Of a DNA stretch of 64,000 nt, positions 28,747-36,888 are shown piece after piece. Source of the DNA: CAYYBE01 sp964470345 (lineage in GTDB: Bacteria; Babelota; Babeliae; Babelales; Babelaceae); contig CAYYBE010000001.1 of the NCBI GenBank assembly GCA_964470345.1, positions 94,241 to 158,240 on the forward strand, read 5' to 3'. The translations under genes were made by a program, and so were the position numbers. Every line of letters begins with the position of its first letter. The first letter of the stretch is position 1. The notes beneath the pieces were generated by a model. It had not been told where the DNA came from. It searched no databases and worked only from the letters and a program-made list of their open reading frames with translations.

Positions 28747-29598
28747 TTACCAATTATGATCTTCAAACTGCTGCTCTGCCTGTGATGGCGCGAGGGCGAT
28801 GGCAAGCATCTGTTGCTGCCCTTGTTTATCAAGCTTGTCTAACTGCTCCATAAACTTCTTTTCTTCTTCAGAGAACCGTGTATCGTTGGCTAACGTTTGC
28901 GCTTGTGTTATCTTCTTTGCAGAATCTTGAAGTCGTTTTTGTTGGGAGGTTCCATGCATTGGATCTTGTCGTTGACTATCGGTATTGTTCTTGGCGTTCT
29001 TTTCTTTCCGCTCTTGCTGCCCTTGCTGGCCAGCGCTTTCGGGCTGTTTATGAGTATCTTTTCCCTCTTGTTTGTTCTGGGCATTGTGAGCTTGGTCTTT
29101 CTCTTGCTCTTTACGGTTGGGCTGCCCTTGTTGTTCATTGGGCTTGGTGGATTTTTGCTGATCGGTTTGCTTGTCTTTCTGCTCTCGCTCTTCTTTTGAT
29201 TGTTGCTCGGATTGTTGTTTTGATGACTGATCTTTTTTGTTTTGCTCGTCCTGTTTCTGCTCATCTTGGTTTTGTTGTTCTTGTTGCTGTTGCTTCTGTT
29301 CGTTACCCAGCTTTTTTGCAATAGCCAGTCGCTCTTGGATTATTTTGTTTTCTGGGTCAAGAGCACGTGCTTTCTCAAGATGAGTGACCGCGTCTTCAAA
29401 TTTTTGTTTATTGAGTGCAATGGTGCCCAAGTTATATAATGGTCGCCAGTCATCAAGGTTATTAGCAGCAAGTGAGGCGTACTGTTGTTCGGCGTTCTCA
29501 AGATTTCCCGCTTGATAGGTAGTATAGGCGTTATATGAGTCGAAGAGAGCAGAAGCGTTTGTGGGTAAGATAAGTAACAACAAGAGCTTTGTTTTCAT
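28747..29598 (-). CDS. TPR protein of the Bat operon (BatC-like)
   Basis: A 283-aa protein with a signal peptide (LLLLLILPTNASA) and two to three TPR units (YTTYQAGNLENAEQQYASLA, LYNLGTIALNKQKFEDAVTHL). A long, very polar Gln/Lys/Glu/Asp region follows (about residues 105-240), ending in a short helical tail. ATG 29598 overlaps the batB stop by ATGA; a nearby ATG 29607 is less likely. TPR proteins of this type occur next to BatA/BatB in other genomes and probably serve as scaffolds. Large antisense open frames here are by-products of the low-complexity stretch. Confidence 0.83.
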   Translation of the reverse strand: MKTKLLLLLILPTNASALFDSYNAYTTYQAGNLENAEQQYASLAANNLDDWRPLYNLGTIALNKQKFEDAVTHLEKARALDPENKIIQERLAIAKKLGNEQKQQQQEQQNQDEQKQDEQNKKDQSSKQQSEQQSKEEREQKDKQTDQQKSTKPNEQQGQPNRKEQEKDQAHNAQNKQEGKDTHKQPESAGQQGQQERKEKNAKNNTDSQRQDPMHGTSQQKRLQDSAKKITQAQTLANDTRFSEEEKKFMEQLDKLDKQGQQQMLAIALAPSQAEQQFEDHNW

Positions 29599-30590
29599 AG
29601 AATCCATTCGATAAGCATAAGCAAAAATGCTAACCCAGAAAAGTACATATAATACTCTTGGTATGTTGTAATTTCGGCAGAGGCAAAATGTTCTTTTTCA
29701 AATTGATTTACCCAGTCAACAAGATTGACGACATCGTCACTGGCATGTTCTTGAATTCGTACGTAATGTCCTGAAAGACTTTTAGCGATATCAGCAAGAA
29801 TCTGTTCGTTTAAACGGGACATGACGACCGTCCCAGACTTGTCTTTTTGATACCCTTGCATACGTCCAAGCTCGTCAAAAATTGGTATCGGTGCCCCTTG
29901 AGGCGTTCCGACGCCGACGGTGCAGACAGAAAGCTGCAATGCTTGTGCTTCTTGTTTTACGTTCTCAAGATTTTGTGAAAAGTCTTCTCCGTCAGTAAAG
30001 ATTACGAGTAGTTTACTTTTACGTTCTTTATTGTTGTTTTTAAAGAGATCAATTGCGACGGTTAGCGCGCGGTCAAGGGCGGTGCTGCCACTGGAAACCG
30101 ATTCTGCATCAAGTGCATCAAGAAACAGTTTGAATGCTTCAAAATCTTTGGTAAGGGGGCACTGCACAAGCGCGGCGCCTGAAAAGACAATGAGCCCAAC
30201 TCGGTCGGTACCAAGTGCATTCACTACATCCATAATTTTTTGTTTTGCGCAGGCTAATCGGTTTGGTTGCAGATCTTGCGCAAGCATACTACGTGAAATA
30301 TCAAGGGCTATAACGACGTCGCGCCCCAGCTCTTCATGAGTTTGTGGGGCGGCATCAGGTGTTTGCGGACGCATGAGTGCAAGTAATATGAGCGTGAGCG
30401 TCGCACTAATACACAGACTCCGTATGACTGTTTTAGTACGTGAGAAGTTTTTAAAGAGAGTGCTACGGTTTTTGGGTGTACTTAAACGGGTAATGAGTTT
30501 AACGGTGCGCAGATACTTGTAGGCTACAAGAACGAGCCCTACCAGTACAAGCGGGGCGAGCATAAGAGCTGTTGCTTTTGCCAAGATCAT
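29595..30590 (-). CDS. batB: VWA-domain protein BatB
   Basis: A 331-aa protein. N-terminal membrane helix (about residues 8-24), a second near 58-72, a von Willebrand A domain with MIDAS motif DISRS (residues 97-101), the conserved Thr in GSTALDRAL and Asp in TDGEDF, then a C-terminal helix. ATG 30590 overlaps the batA stop by ATGA with GGAGGG upstream; the frame is open to 30650 but that start lies inside batA. VWA domains bind divalent metal and proteins in the periplasm or cytosol. Confidence 0.9.
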   Translation of the reverse strand: MILAKATALMLAPLVLVGLVLVAYKYLRTVKLITRLSTPKNRSTLFKNFSRTKTVIRSLCISATLTLILLALMRPQTPDAAPQTHEELGRDVVIALDISRSMLAQDLQPNRLACAKQKIMDVVNALGTDRVGLIVFSGAALVQCPLTKDFEAFKLFLDALDAESVSSGSTALDRALTVAIDLFKNNNKERKSKLLVIFTDGEDFSQNLENVKQEAQALQLSVCTVGVGTPQGAPIPIFDELGRMQGYQKDKSGTVVMSRLNEQILADIAKSLSGHYVRIQEHASDDVVNLVDWVNQFEKEHFASAEITTYQEYYMYFSGLAFLLMLIEWIL

Positions 30591-31585
30591 AGAATGATCC
30601 CTCCTATGAGAGAGAGAATAATTTCGAGTAACAAAAGAATAAACGCACACAGCAGGGGGATTGCGTAATACTCGTAGTAAACAGCGTAGGTAGGCGTTTG
30701 ATGGGTACTTTTTTCAAGAGCGTCGATTTCACAGTAAATTTTTTCAAGCTCTTCTTGTTTGCTGGCAACAAAGAATTTACCACCGGTTTCAGAAGCAAAA
30801 CGATTAAGCAGCTCTTTGTTGAGTGGCGATGGGATTTGAATAAGTCCATAAAAAGGATGCTGTAAATATCCCCCTTGTTCTGAGCCGATGCCAATGGTGT
30901 AGAGTTTGATAGTTGCTTTTTTGGCAAGTTCAAGAGGAATAGAAGGGTCGATATCTTTGCCTGGTGTTGGCTCTCCGTCAGTTAATATAACCATGATTTT
31001 GCTTGAAAGAGGCGACGTGCGCAGTCGATTAATCCCCATGGCGATTGCTCTTGAAAGGACGGTGCCATCGGGATTTAAGATGCCGATTTTAAGAGCGCGA
31101 ATACTTTCAGTTACCATCTTTTTATCACTGGTGAGCGGACAGCGTGAAGCGGCGTCAGCGCCAAAGATGACAAGACCAATCTGATCATTTGGTCTGCGAT
31201 TAATAAATTTGATTGCTTCTTCTTGTGCAATAGAAAGACGTGTTTTTCGGTTATGAGTATCGTCAAAGGCATCCATACTTCCTGATGCATCTACAACGAG
31301 CATGATAGAGATGCCTTCGATATCGATTCTTGATCGCTCGTCAGGTGTTTGGGGCCGTGCTGTTGCGATTACGAGTAGCAATAGTATGGTTATTCGTAAA
31401 GCGTACCGCGCGATGCGTTGCAGGGCGCTTGATGTATGTGTATACAAAGAGGATGCGCGAAATAGGGCAGTCAGGGGGAATTGGTACTGTGTGGCTTTAC
31501 GCCATTTGATGTGCCAGATACACGCGAGAATAATAAGTGGGACGCCGAGGGCGATTACCCATGGGTATGCAAATGTGAGATTCAT
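30587..31585 (-). CDS. batA: VWA-domain protein BatA
   Basis: A 332-aa partner of BatB with N-terminal helix (residues 8-25), a second near 60-76, VWA MIDAS DASGS (residues 99-103), Thr in PDGTVLSRAI, Asp in LTDGEPTPGKD, and a C-terminal helix. It is the first gene of the seven-gene operon. In many bacteria a MoxR ATPase and a DUF58 protein lie just upstream; neither is in this window. Confidence 0.9.
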   Translation of the reverse strand: MNLTFAYPWVIALGVPLIILACIWHIKWRKATQYQFPLTALFRASSLYTHTSSALQRIARYALRITILLLLVIATARPQTPDERSRIDIEGISIMLVVDASGSMDAFDDTHNRKTRLSIAQEEAIKFINRRPNDQIGLVIFGADAASRCPLTSDKKMVTESIRALKIGILNPDGTVLSRAIAMGINRLRTSPLSSKIMVILTDGEPTPGKDIDPSIPLELAKKATIKLYTIGIGSEQGGYLQHPFYGLIQIPSPLNKELLNRFASETGGKFFVASKQEELEKIYCEIDALEKSTHQTPTYAVYYEYYAIPLLCAFILLLLEIILSLIGGIIL

Positions 31586-31626
31586 CGATATTTCAGCTTT
31601 TTGATCTTAATGTACAAAGCGTAAGC

Positions 31627-31680
31627 CCGGGGTTGAGGGGCGCAGCCCCCACTCGTTCGCCGGAGCGTTGCGCGTAGGCC
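31627..31680. repeat. dispersed GC-rich intergenic repeat, copy 1
   Basis: The element contains GGGGTTGAGGGGCGCAGCCC (GGGGC/GCCCC hairpin), then CACTC, GTTCGCCGGAGCGT and GTAGGCC. A second copy lies at 62803-62878. It occupies the 121-bp gap between batA and plsC. Confidence 0.7.
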
Positions 31681-31706
31681 ATTGATCTGTTTAACTTCGT
31701 TACACG

Positions 31707-32444
31707 CTACTTATTGTTGTTTTCAAACCACGTATGTGCGCGCAGGGCAAATTGTTCATCGGTTTCTTCAGGCTCCATGAGTAATGGAGCTCCGATGAGT
31801 AATTCCACCCGATGATGATAGATTAAGAAGCTATGAGGTGGATATACTTTGCCAAGGTTGCGCATCAATACAGGAATTACTGGTCTTCCTGTTTGTTTTG
31901 CAAGTATAACAAAGCCGCCGAAAAAATCATGAATTTGTCCGTCATTAAATCTTCCCCCTTCAGGAAAGAGAAGGACATGTCGGTTTTTGTCTTTTACCAA
32001 ACGAAGTCCTGTAATAAGAGAGCGGGCAGACTTCGTGGGTGAGTCTTGATCGACCGGTGCCGTCATTCGTCGGACAAAAAAGCCGAGAACGGGGGTATGG
32101 GCAAACCGAATGAGGACAAACCAGATATGTGGATGCCCCCGTGCTACGAGCCCTAAGACAGGGATGTCGAGTGATGATTGATGATTGGCAATAAAAATAG
32201 CAGGTTCTTGGGGGAGATTTTCTTTGCCGCGGATCTTAATGCGGATGAACATGGCTGCGCAAATTCCTTGGTACGTACAGTCAAGAAACCAAAAGAGGAG
32301 TTTGTTGTCGTAGCGGTATCTGCTTGGCAAAAGAGCAACAAGTAATAATGTTGGAATAAAGCAGATTGTCCCAACGATAATGCTGAGAATATAGCTCAGT
32401 ATGGTTCGCAAAAAAATGATCAGTGTATAATAGTATTGTTTCAT
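31707..32444 (-). CDS. plsC: 1-acyl-sn-glycerol-3-phosphate acyltransferase
   Basis: A 245-aa membrane acyltransferase of phospholipid synthesis that converts lysophosphatidate to phosphatidate. The catalytic block is NHQSSLD (H-x4-D), the glycerol-phosphate block is LFPEGGRFNDG, and VIPVLMRN is block IV. One N-terminal hydrophobic segment pair (about residues 8-40) anchors it. It stands alone, divergent from topA across a 208-bp gap. Confidence 0.92.
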   Translation of the reverse strand: MKQYYYTLIIFLRTILSYILSIIVGTICFIPTLLLVALLPSRYRYDNKLLFWFLDCTYQGICAAMFIRIKIRGKENLPQEPAIFIANHQSSLDIPVLGLVARGHPHIWFVLIRFAHTPVLGFFVRRMTAPVDQDSPTKSARSLITGLRLVKDKNRHVLLFPEGGRFNDGQIHDFFGGFVILAKQTGRPVIPVLMRNLGKVYPPHSFLIYHHRVELLIGAPLLMEPEETDEQFALRAHTWFENNNK

Positions 32445-32570
32445 AAAGCGTTAGAAAAAGTTAATTTCCTCTTTATATTTGGCTGAGAAAAAAGGGGCTA
32501 TTGGCCTTTCTTTCTTTTTTCTTCTATTCTTATCCTACAAGAAGATTTCAAAAAGTTGCAATGATTTTAT

Positions 32571-32600
32571 TTGACTTTTTGTAAATTTTTAGCTTAGGAT
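32571..32600 (+). promoter_or_regulatory. promoter for topA
   Basis: TTGACT (32571-32576), an 18-base spacer, and TAGGAT (32595-32600) lie 52 bases before the topA ATG, in the divergent plsC/topA gap. Confidence 0.4.
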
Positions 32601-32652
32601 GAGTAGTGGAAGCGCCAATATGTGAGCCGATTGGGAGAAGTCCACGAATATT

Positions 32653-34905
32653 ATGAAGAAAAAATTATTAATTGTTGAGTCGCCTGCTAAAATAAAAACT
32701 ATTAGCAAATTCCTTGGAAAGGACTTTGTTATCTTGTCCACGATGGGGCATATCAAAGATTTGCCACAAAAAAAGCTTGGAGTGACCATTGAAGGTACCG
32801 ATAAAAAGGGGTCTATTGAGCTTGAATATGTGACGATCGAGAAAAAAGATAAGCTTATCGCCGATATTTGTCGCCAAGCACGGGGAGCTGATGAGATTTT
32901 TCTAGCTCCTGACCCTGATCGAGAAGGGGAAATCATTGCATGGCATGTAGAGCAAGAAATTTTACGTTGTGCTGCCAAAAAAGCTGATGTTATTCGTCGA
33001 ATCTCTTTTAACGAAATTACCAAATCTGCTATTACGCAAGCGCTTGAGCATCCCTATGAGGTTGACCTTAATATGGTGAGTGCTCAACAAGCGCGACGGG
33101 TACTTGATCGTTGGGTAGGGTATCAGGTTTCTCCTATCTTATGGAGAAAGGTTTCAAAAGGGTTATCTGCGGGTCGGGTTCAGTCGGTAGCGCTTAAATT
33201 AATCTGTGAACGGGAAGATGCAATTCGTATCTTTAAGCCAGAAGAATATTGGTCGATCGAAGCACTGTTTGGTTTCGATGGCACAAAAATACCTGCGGCA
33301 CTTGCACAGATTGATGGCAAAAAGGCTGAAGTTGGGAATGAAACTGATGCCAAAGCAATTGTTGAACGTACGAAAAAAAGCTCGTTTGTTATTGGATCGG
33401 TAAAAGATAGCAAGCGTACCAAAAATCCATTAGCGCCCTTTATCACCAGTACGTTGCAACAAAGTGCCTATAATCAGCTTGGTTTTTCTGTTGATAAAAC
33501 GATGCAATTAGCGCAAAAGTTATATGAAGGTGTGCCGCTTGAAGATAAAGCAACACCGGTAGCACTTATCACCTATATGCGTACTGACTCGGTTCGTATC
33601 GCTGACAGCGCTTTACAAGATACTCGCAAGTTTATTAAGCACCAATTTGGTGATGCATATGTTCCAACACATGCAAATACCTATACAAAAAAAGCTGCTG
33701 CACAAGACGCTCACGAAGCGATTCGTCCTGTTGATATTGCCATAGCACCAGAACAAGTTTCAAAATATCTTGAACCAGCGATGGCCAAATTATATGCTCT
33801 CATTTGGAAGCGTTTTGTTGCCTGCCAAATGACCTCTGCAGAGTATGCACAACGGCAAGTAACGTTAGAGGGAAATGGCCTTGTCTTCAAAGCAACGGGA
33901 TCAACGCTTCTTTTTGATGGGTTCTTAAAAGTATATTCTGAACCTGATGAAGAAGAGGAAGGTAAAGTAGTACTTCCACAACAGCTTGTTGAAAAGCAAC
34001 CAGTTGCTGTTTCGGCGGTAACACCAAAACAACACTTTACGCAACCACCGCCACGTTTTACGCAAGCGTCGCTTGTGAAAGAGCTTGAAAAAAATGGAGT
34101 AGGGCGACCAAGTACCTATGCGGCAATTTTAAAGACAATTCAAATGCGCGCGTACACTCAGCTTGATGAGAAAAAGCGTTTTGTACCATCAGAACTTGGT
34201 ATGACCGTTACTAAATTATTAAGTGAAAATGTTCCTGACATCATGGACATAAAATTTACGGCGCACATGGAAGAGGATTTAGATAAGGTCGCGCAGGGTG
34301 AACTTGAACGGGATAAGCTCTTACGCGCATTTTATAAACCATTTTCAAAAAGTTTAGAAGCATTTGGTGGTGAAGCAGTTAAGCGTGAAATAACCGATAT
34401 CGATTGTCCCGAGTGCAAAAAGGGAAAGCTTTTGATTCGCTTCGGGAAAGCTGGTTCATTCTTAGGTTGTGAACGCTACCCTGAATGTAAGTTTACGACA
34501 AACTTTGAGCGGGACGAACAAGGTGTTATTAAACTTGTGGAGGCGCAAAAGCCACAACTGCTTGCAGAAAAATGTCCACAATGCGGAAAGCCTTTGCGTC
34601 AGATGATGGGGCGTTTCGGGCCGTTCATTGCATGCTCTGGGTACCCTGAATGTAAGTATATCTATCAACGCAAAGCATCATTTGCTTGCCCACAATCAGG
34701 CGGTACGCTTACGCGCCGTTCATGGAAGGGAAAGGTATTTTGGGGTTGTTCCGATTATCCAAAATGTAAGTTTACGATTTCTGGTGACATCGAAGAAAAA
34801 GAATGTCCAAAATGTAAGAGCCCCTATTTGCTAAAGCGTTTCGACGCGCAAGGCAAAGTGCTTTTGACCTGTCCTAATAAAACGTGCGATTATCGTGAGG
34901 AATGA
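32653..34905 (+). CDS. topA: DNA topoisomerase I
   Basis: A 750-aa type IA topoisomerase relaxing negative supercoils. The TOPRIM start is LLIVESPAKIKTI with DPDREGE further on; the catalytic Tyr 308 is in YMRTDSV. The core ends near residue 580, followed by four Cys-rich zinc units (CPECKKG, CPQCGKP, CPQSGGT, CPKCKSP). In the third unit the second Cys is Ser (CPQS), so that finger may not bind zinc. ATG 32653 is the first in the frame. Confidence 0.97.
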   Translation: MKKKLLIVESPAKIKTISKFLGKDFVILSTMGHIKDLPQKKLGVTIEGTDKKGSIELEYVTIEKKDKLIADICRQARGADEIFLAPDPDREGEIIAWHVEQEILRCAAKKADVIRRISFNEITKSAITQALEHPYEVDLNMVSAQQARRVLDRWVGYQVSPILWRKVSKGLSAGRVQSVALKLICEREDAIRIFKPEEYWSIEALFGFDGTKIPAALAQIDGKKAEVGNETDAKAIVERTKKSSFVIGSVKDSKRTKNPLAPFITSTLQQSAYNQLGFSVDKTMQLAQKLYEGVPLEDKATPVALITYMRTDSVRIADSALQDTRKFIKHQFGDAYVPTHANTYTKKAAAQDAHEAIRPVDIAIAPEQVSKYLEPAMAKLYALIWKRFVACQMTSAEYAQRQVTLEGNGLVFKATGSTLLFDGFLKVYSEPDEEEEGKVVLPQQLVEKQPVAVSAVTPKQHFTQPPPRFTQASLVKELEKNGVGRPSTYAAILKTIQMRAYTQLDEKKRFVPSELGMTVTKLLSENVPDIMDIKFTAHMEEDLDKVAQGELERDKLLRAFYKPFSKSLEAFGGEAVKREITDIDCPECKKGKLLIRFGKAGSFLGCERYPECKFTTNFERDEQGVIKLVEAQKPQLLAEKCPQCGKPLRQMMGRFGPFIACSGYPECKYIYQRKASFACPQSGGTLTRRSWKGKVFWGCSDYPKCKFTISGDIEEKECPKCKSPYLLKRFDAQGKVLLTCPNKTCDYREE

Positions 34906-34946
34906 GATGATTTTTGGGGAAGATGCAATAATTTCTTCTTAAAACT

Positions 34947-34975
34947 TTGACAAATCTGTTGCGTTTTTCTAAAAG
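34947..34975 (+). promoter_or_regulatory. promoter of the Cys-rich small-protein gene
   Basis: A perfect TTGACA (34947-34952), a 17-base spacer, and TAAAAG (34970-34975). The leader then contains a seven-pair hairpin (CGTGAAT at 34995-35001 with ATTCACG at 35013-35019) before the ribosome-binding site. Confidence 0.6.
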
Positions 34976-35053
34976 ATTATATGAAACTATATGTCGTGAA
35001 TGCCGGTGTGGTATTCACGGGAAGTTTATCGGTTCAATTTTCAAGGAGAATCT

Positions 35054-35314
35054 ATGAAAAAGTTACTTCTTTCTCTGGTTTTGGTAAGCGCTGGTGCAGT
35101 TCTTGCCAAAGATTGTAGCAACACATGCAATACCTGCAAACCATGCAAAAAAGAATGCAAAGAAGAAAAGAAATGCTGCCCAGCATGTCCTAAACCACCA
35201 AAATGTGAACGTGATAAAGTAGTCACGACCTGTGAAGCTCCTAAGAAGGAAGTACCTTGCCCAGCATGTCCTACATATACATGCCCAGCAGGAACACGTA
35301 CAGTAAATAACTAA
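35054..35314 (+). CDS. small exported Cys/Lys-rich protein
   Basis: An 86-aa protein with a signal peptide (about residues 1-18, LVLVSAGAVLA) and a short mature part packed with Cys (15) and Lys, in CPACP and CxxC pairs: CNTCKPCKKEC, CCPACPKPPKC, VPCPACPTYTC. AAGGAG precedes ATG 35054. It might be a disulfide cross-linked envelope protein or a metal binder; both are inference. It has its own promoter and terminator and is not in an operon. No family recognised. Confidence 0.82.
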   Translation: MKKLLLSLVLVSAGAVLAKDCSNTCNTCKPCKKECKEEKKCCPACPKPPKCERDKVVTTCEAPKKEVPCPACPTYTCPAGTRTVNN

Positions 35315-35349
35315 AACGTTTGTTTTAGACTTTTACGTATAAAATTGCG

Positions 35350-35383
35350 GCTGGGCTCGAACATCTTGGTGTGACAGCCCAGC
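35350..35383 (+). other. hairpin downstream of the Cys-rich gene
   Basis: GCTGGGCT (35350-35357) pairs with AGCCCAGC (35376-35383), loop 18 bases, just before the terminator. Role unknown. Confidence 0.45.
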
Positions 35384-35396
35384 AAGCGTTTTGAAG

Positions 35397-35423
35397 AGCG
35401 ACTTATTTGAGTCGCTTTTTTTA
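35397..35423 (+). terminator. rho-independent terminator
   Basis: AGCGACT (35397-35403) pairs with AGTCGCT (35410-35416), followed by a T-run. It ends the Cys-rich gene transcript and lies at the convergent stop of the next minus-strand gene. Confidence 0.88.
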
Positions 35424-36764
35424 TTTTTTAACGGATTTTTTATGGGGTGTAGCAACGACTTTAAGCGAACTTTTTGCAGCCCAGAATGTTTTCTCAACTT
35501 CCGATACATATCCTGTGTCAGCGTAGGCTTGCTCAACTTCATCATGCGCATTGCGTAGTACTTCAGGCACTTGTATATGTGGATGCTCTGCGATGACGTT
35601 TGTTCCGTCTGCATCTAGTGCGTAACGAGAAAGTTCTAAGATTAAATTCTTATCAACCTCTAAAAGATTAATATCAAAGCGATGGTACCCGCCAGGATTA
35701 AAGCCATCAAACGTATCAGCATCAAAATGATGAGTAAGATGGGGAAATAAAAGTGGACCGAGAACTAATGGGGGGAGTGGCCGTAGGTGGTTGAGAATAG
35801 CCATCACATCTTTACGCTTTGGAATGTCGATAGCGTGCAAAAAATAACGATCGAGTAAAAAGAGGCAGCAGTGGCCTAAAATATTACGACGACCGTTTAC
35901 TAAAAATCTGATATCAGCAATAAACGGAGCGTTGGCATTGTCGGCTGGTAGTACGATACCTGTTCCTGTTAACGTATGATGACAAAAGTGATGGGGTGTT
36001 GAAAAAATATCGATTGGTTGGATCCGGTCACCTTCCGAATAACAGCTATAGAATTTTTTGAACATTCCCCATGTTACGGTTCTGGTGTTGGGATAGTAGA
36101 GTGGAGTTCCCCAAATAATTGCTTGGTCAATAACAAAAGACTTTTCTTTGCGTTGTTTGCGAATTACTGGCAGGTGAAAAACAAGCTGGCCCCCGTGACT
36201 ATGGGCGTGTAATTCAAAAGAAACCGTATGCCCTTGAAGTTCTTCTTCAGCTTTGATTTCTTTAAGTGCATCGTACAATTCCTCTGCGGCTGCAAAACGA
36301 GCTTTTTCACTCATTTTTCCATCCCAGCCGAAGGTGTAGTAGCGGCGAATTTCGTTTTCGGGATCAGCGGTTTTGGCAATTTGGTCAAAGGCTCTTACGA
36401 TATGATATGCAGCTTTGTGGGTAAGCTTAGGGTTGAGCTTTTTTGCTTTAATTTCAGGAGTAATCTCGATCATGCCCAGTCCAAGGAGTAGATCGCTCCC
36501 TTCTAATTGGCCGCTGGTTCGTACCTCGTGCATTGCACGTTCATAGAAGGTCTCGCCAGAGAATGTGTCTTTTAAGGTTTGGCGAACATTAAAGAGGGCT
36601 AAGTACGGCGCCGTCGTCCCATGAATGAAAACGGTTACTCGCGTTGTGTGCGTCTTCGGCGTTGCGACCTTGAGCGTTTTTACTTTTTGTGCTTTGCCAA
36701 GAGTCGCCAAGCAACATGTCAGCGTCAGAATAGAAAGCAAAAGTGTGAAGTTGTATTTATGCAT
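35421..36764 (-). CDS. exported alpha/beta-hydrolase-like protein
   Basis: A 447-aa protein with a signal peptide (about residues 1-25). After it VTVFIHGTTAPYLALFN matches the oxyanion-hole HG motif of alpha/beta hydrolases, and FELHAHSHGGQLVFHL carries a nucleophile-elbow pattern (H-S-H-G-G, Ser at the centre). A late His-rich part (LLFPHLTHHFDADTFDGF) could supply the third residue. The C-terminal 60 residues are charged and end in KKSVKK. By this pattern it may be an exported lipase or esterase. Substrate and location outside the cytoplasm are inference. It heads a stretch of exported proteins near sufS. Confidence 0.68.
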   Translation of the reverse strand: MHKYNFTLLLSILTLTCCLATLGKAQKVKTLKVATPKTHTTRVTVFIHGTTAPYLALFNVRQTLKDTFSGETFYERAMHEVRTSGQLEGSDLLLGLGMIEITPEIKAKKLNPKLTHKAAYHIVRAFDQIAKTADPENEIRRYYTFGWDGKMSEKARFAAAEELYDALKEIKAEEELQGHTVSFELHAHSHGGQLVFHLPVIRKQRKEKSFVIDQAIIWGTPLYYPNTRTVTWGMFKKFYSCYSEGDRIQPIDIFSTPHHFCHHTLTGTGIVLPADNANAPFIADIRFLVNGRRNILGHCCLFLLDRYFLHAIDIPKRKDVMAILNHLRPLPPLVLGPLLFPHLTHHFDADTFDGFNPGGYHRFDINLLEVDKNLILELSRYALDADGTNVIAEHPHIQVPEVLRNAHDEVEQAYADTGYVSEVEKTFWAAKSSLKVVATPHKKSVKK

Positions 36765-36818
36765 GAAAATTCCTACGTTACGACAGAGGCTATTGGGATA
36801 AAAAGCTTAATTATATGG

Positions 36819-36824
36819 TATAAT
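36819..36824 (+). promoter_or_regulatory. -10 box upstream of sufS
   Basis: A perfect TATAAT lies 64 bases before the sufS ATG 36889. No good -35 is seen at normal spacing. Confidence 0.4.
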
Positions 36825-36888
36825 CTCTTTCAGGAAGAGTCAAAAGGTCGAACTTTTTCGACGTGCAAAGCAGAACAGGATTATGAGC

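Noticed and set aside
28878..29324. Long plus-strand open frames rich in Leu, Val and Phe, antisense to the TPR gene
   Set aside because: They arise from the low-complexity Gln/Lys/Glu stretch of the TPR protein read on the other strand; no start signals.
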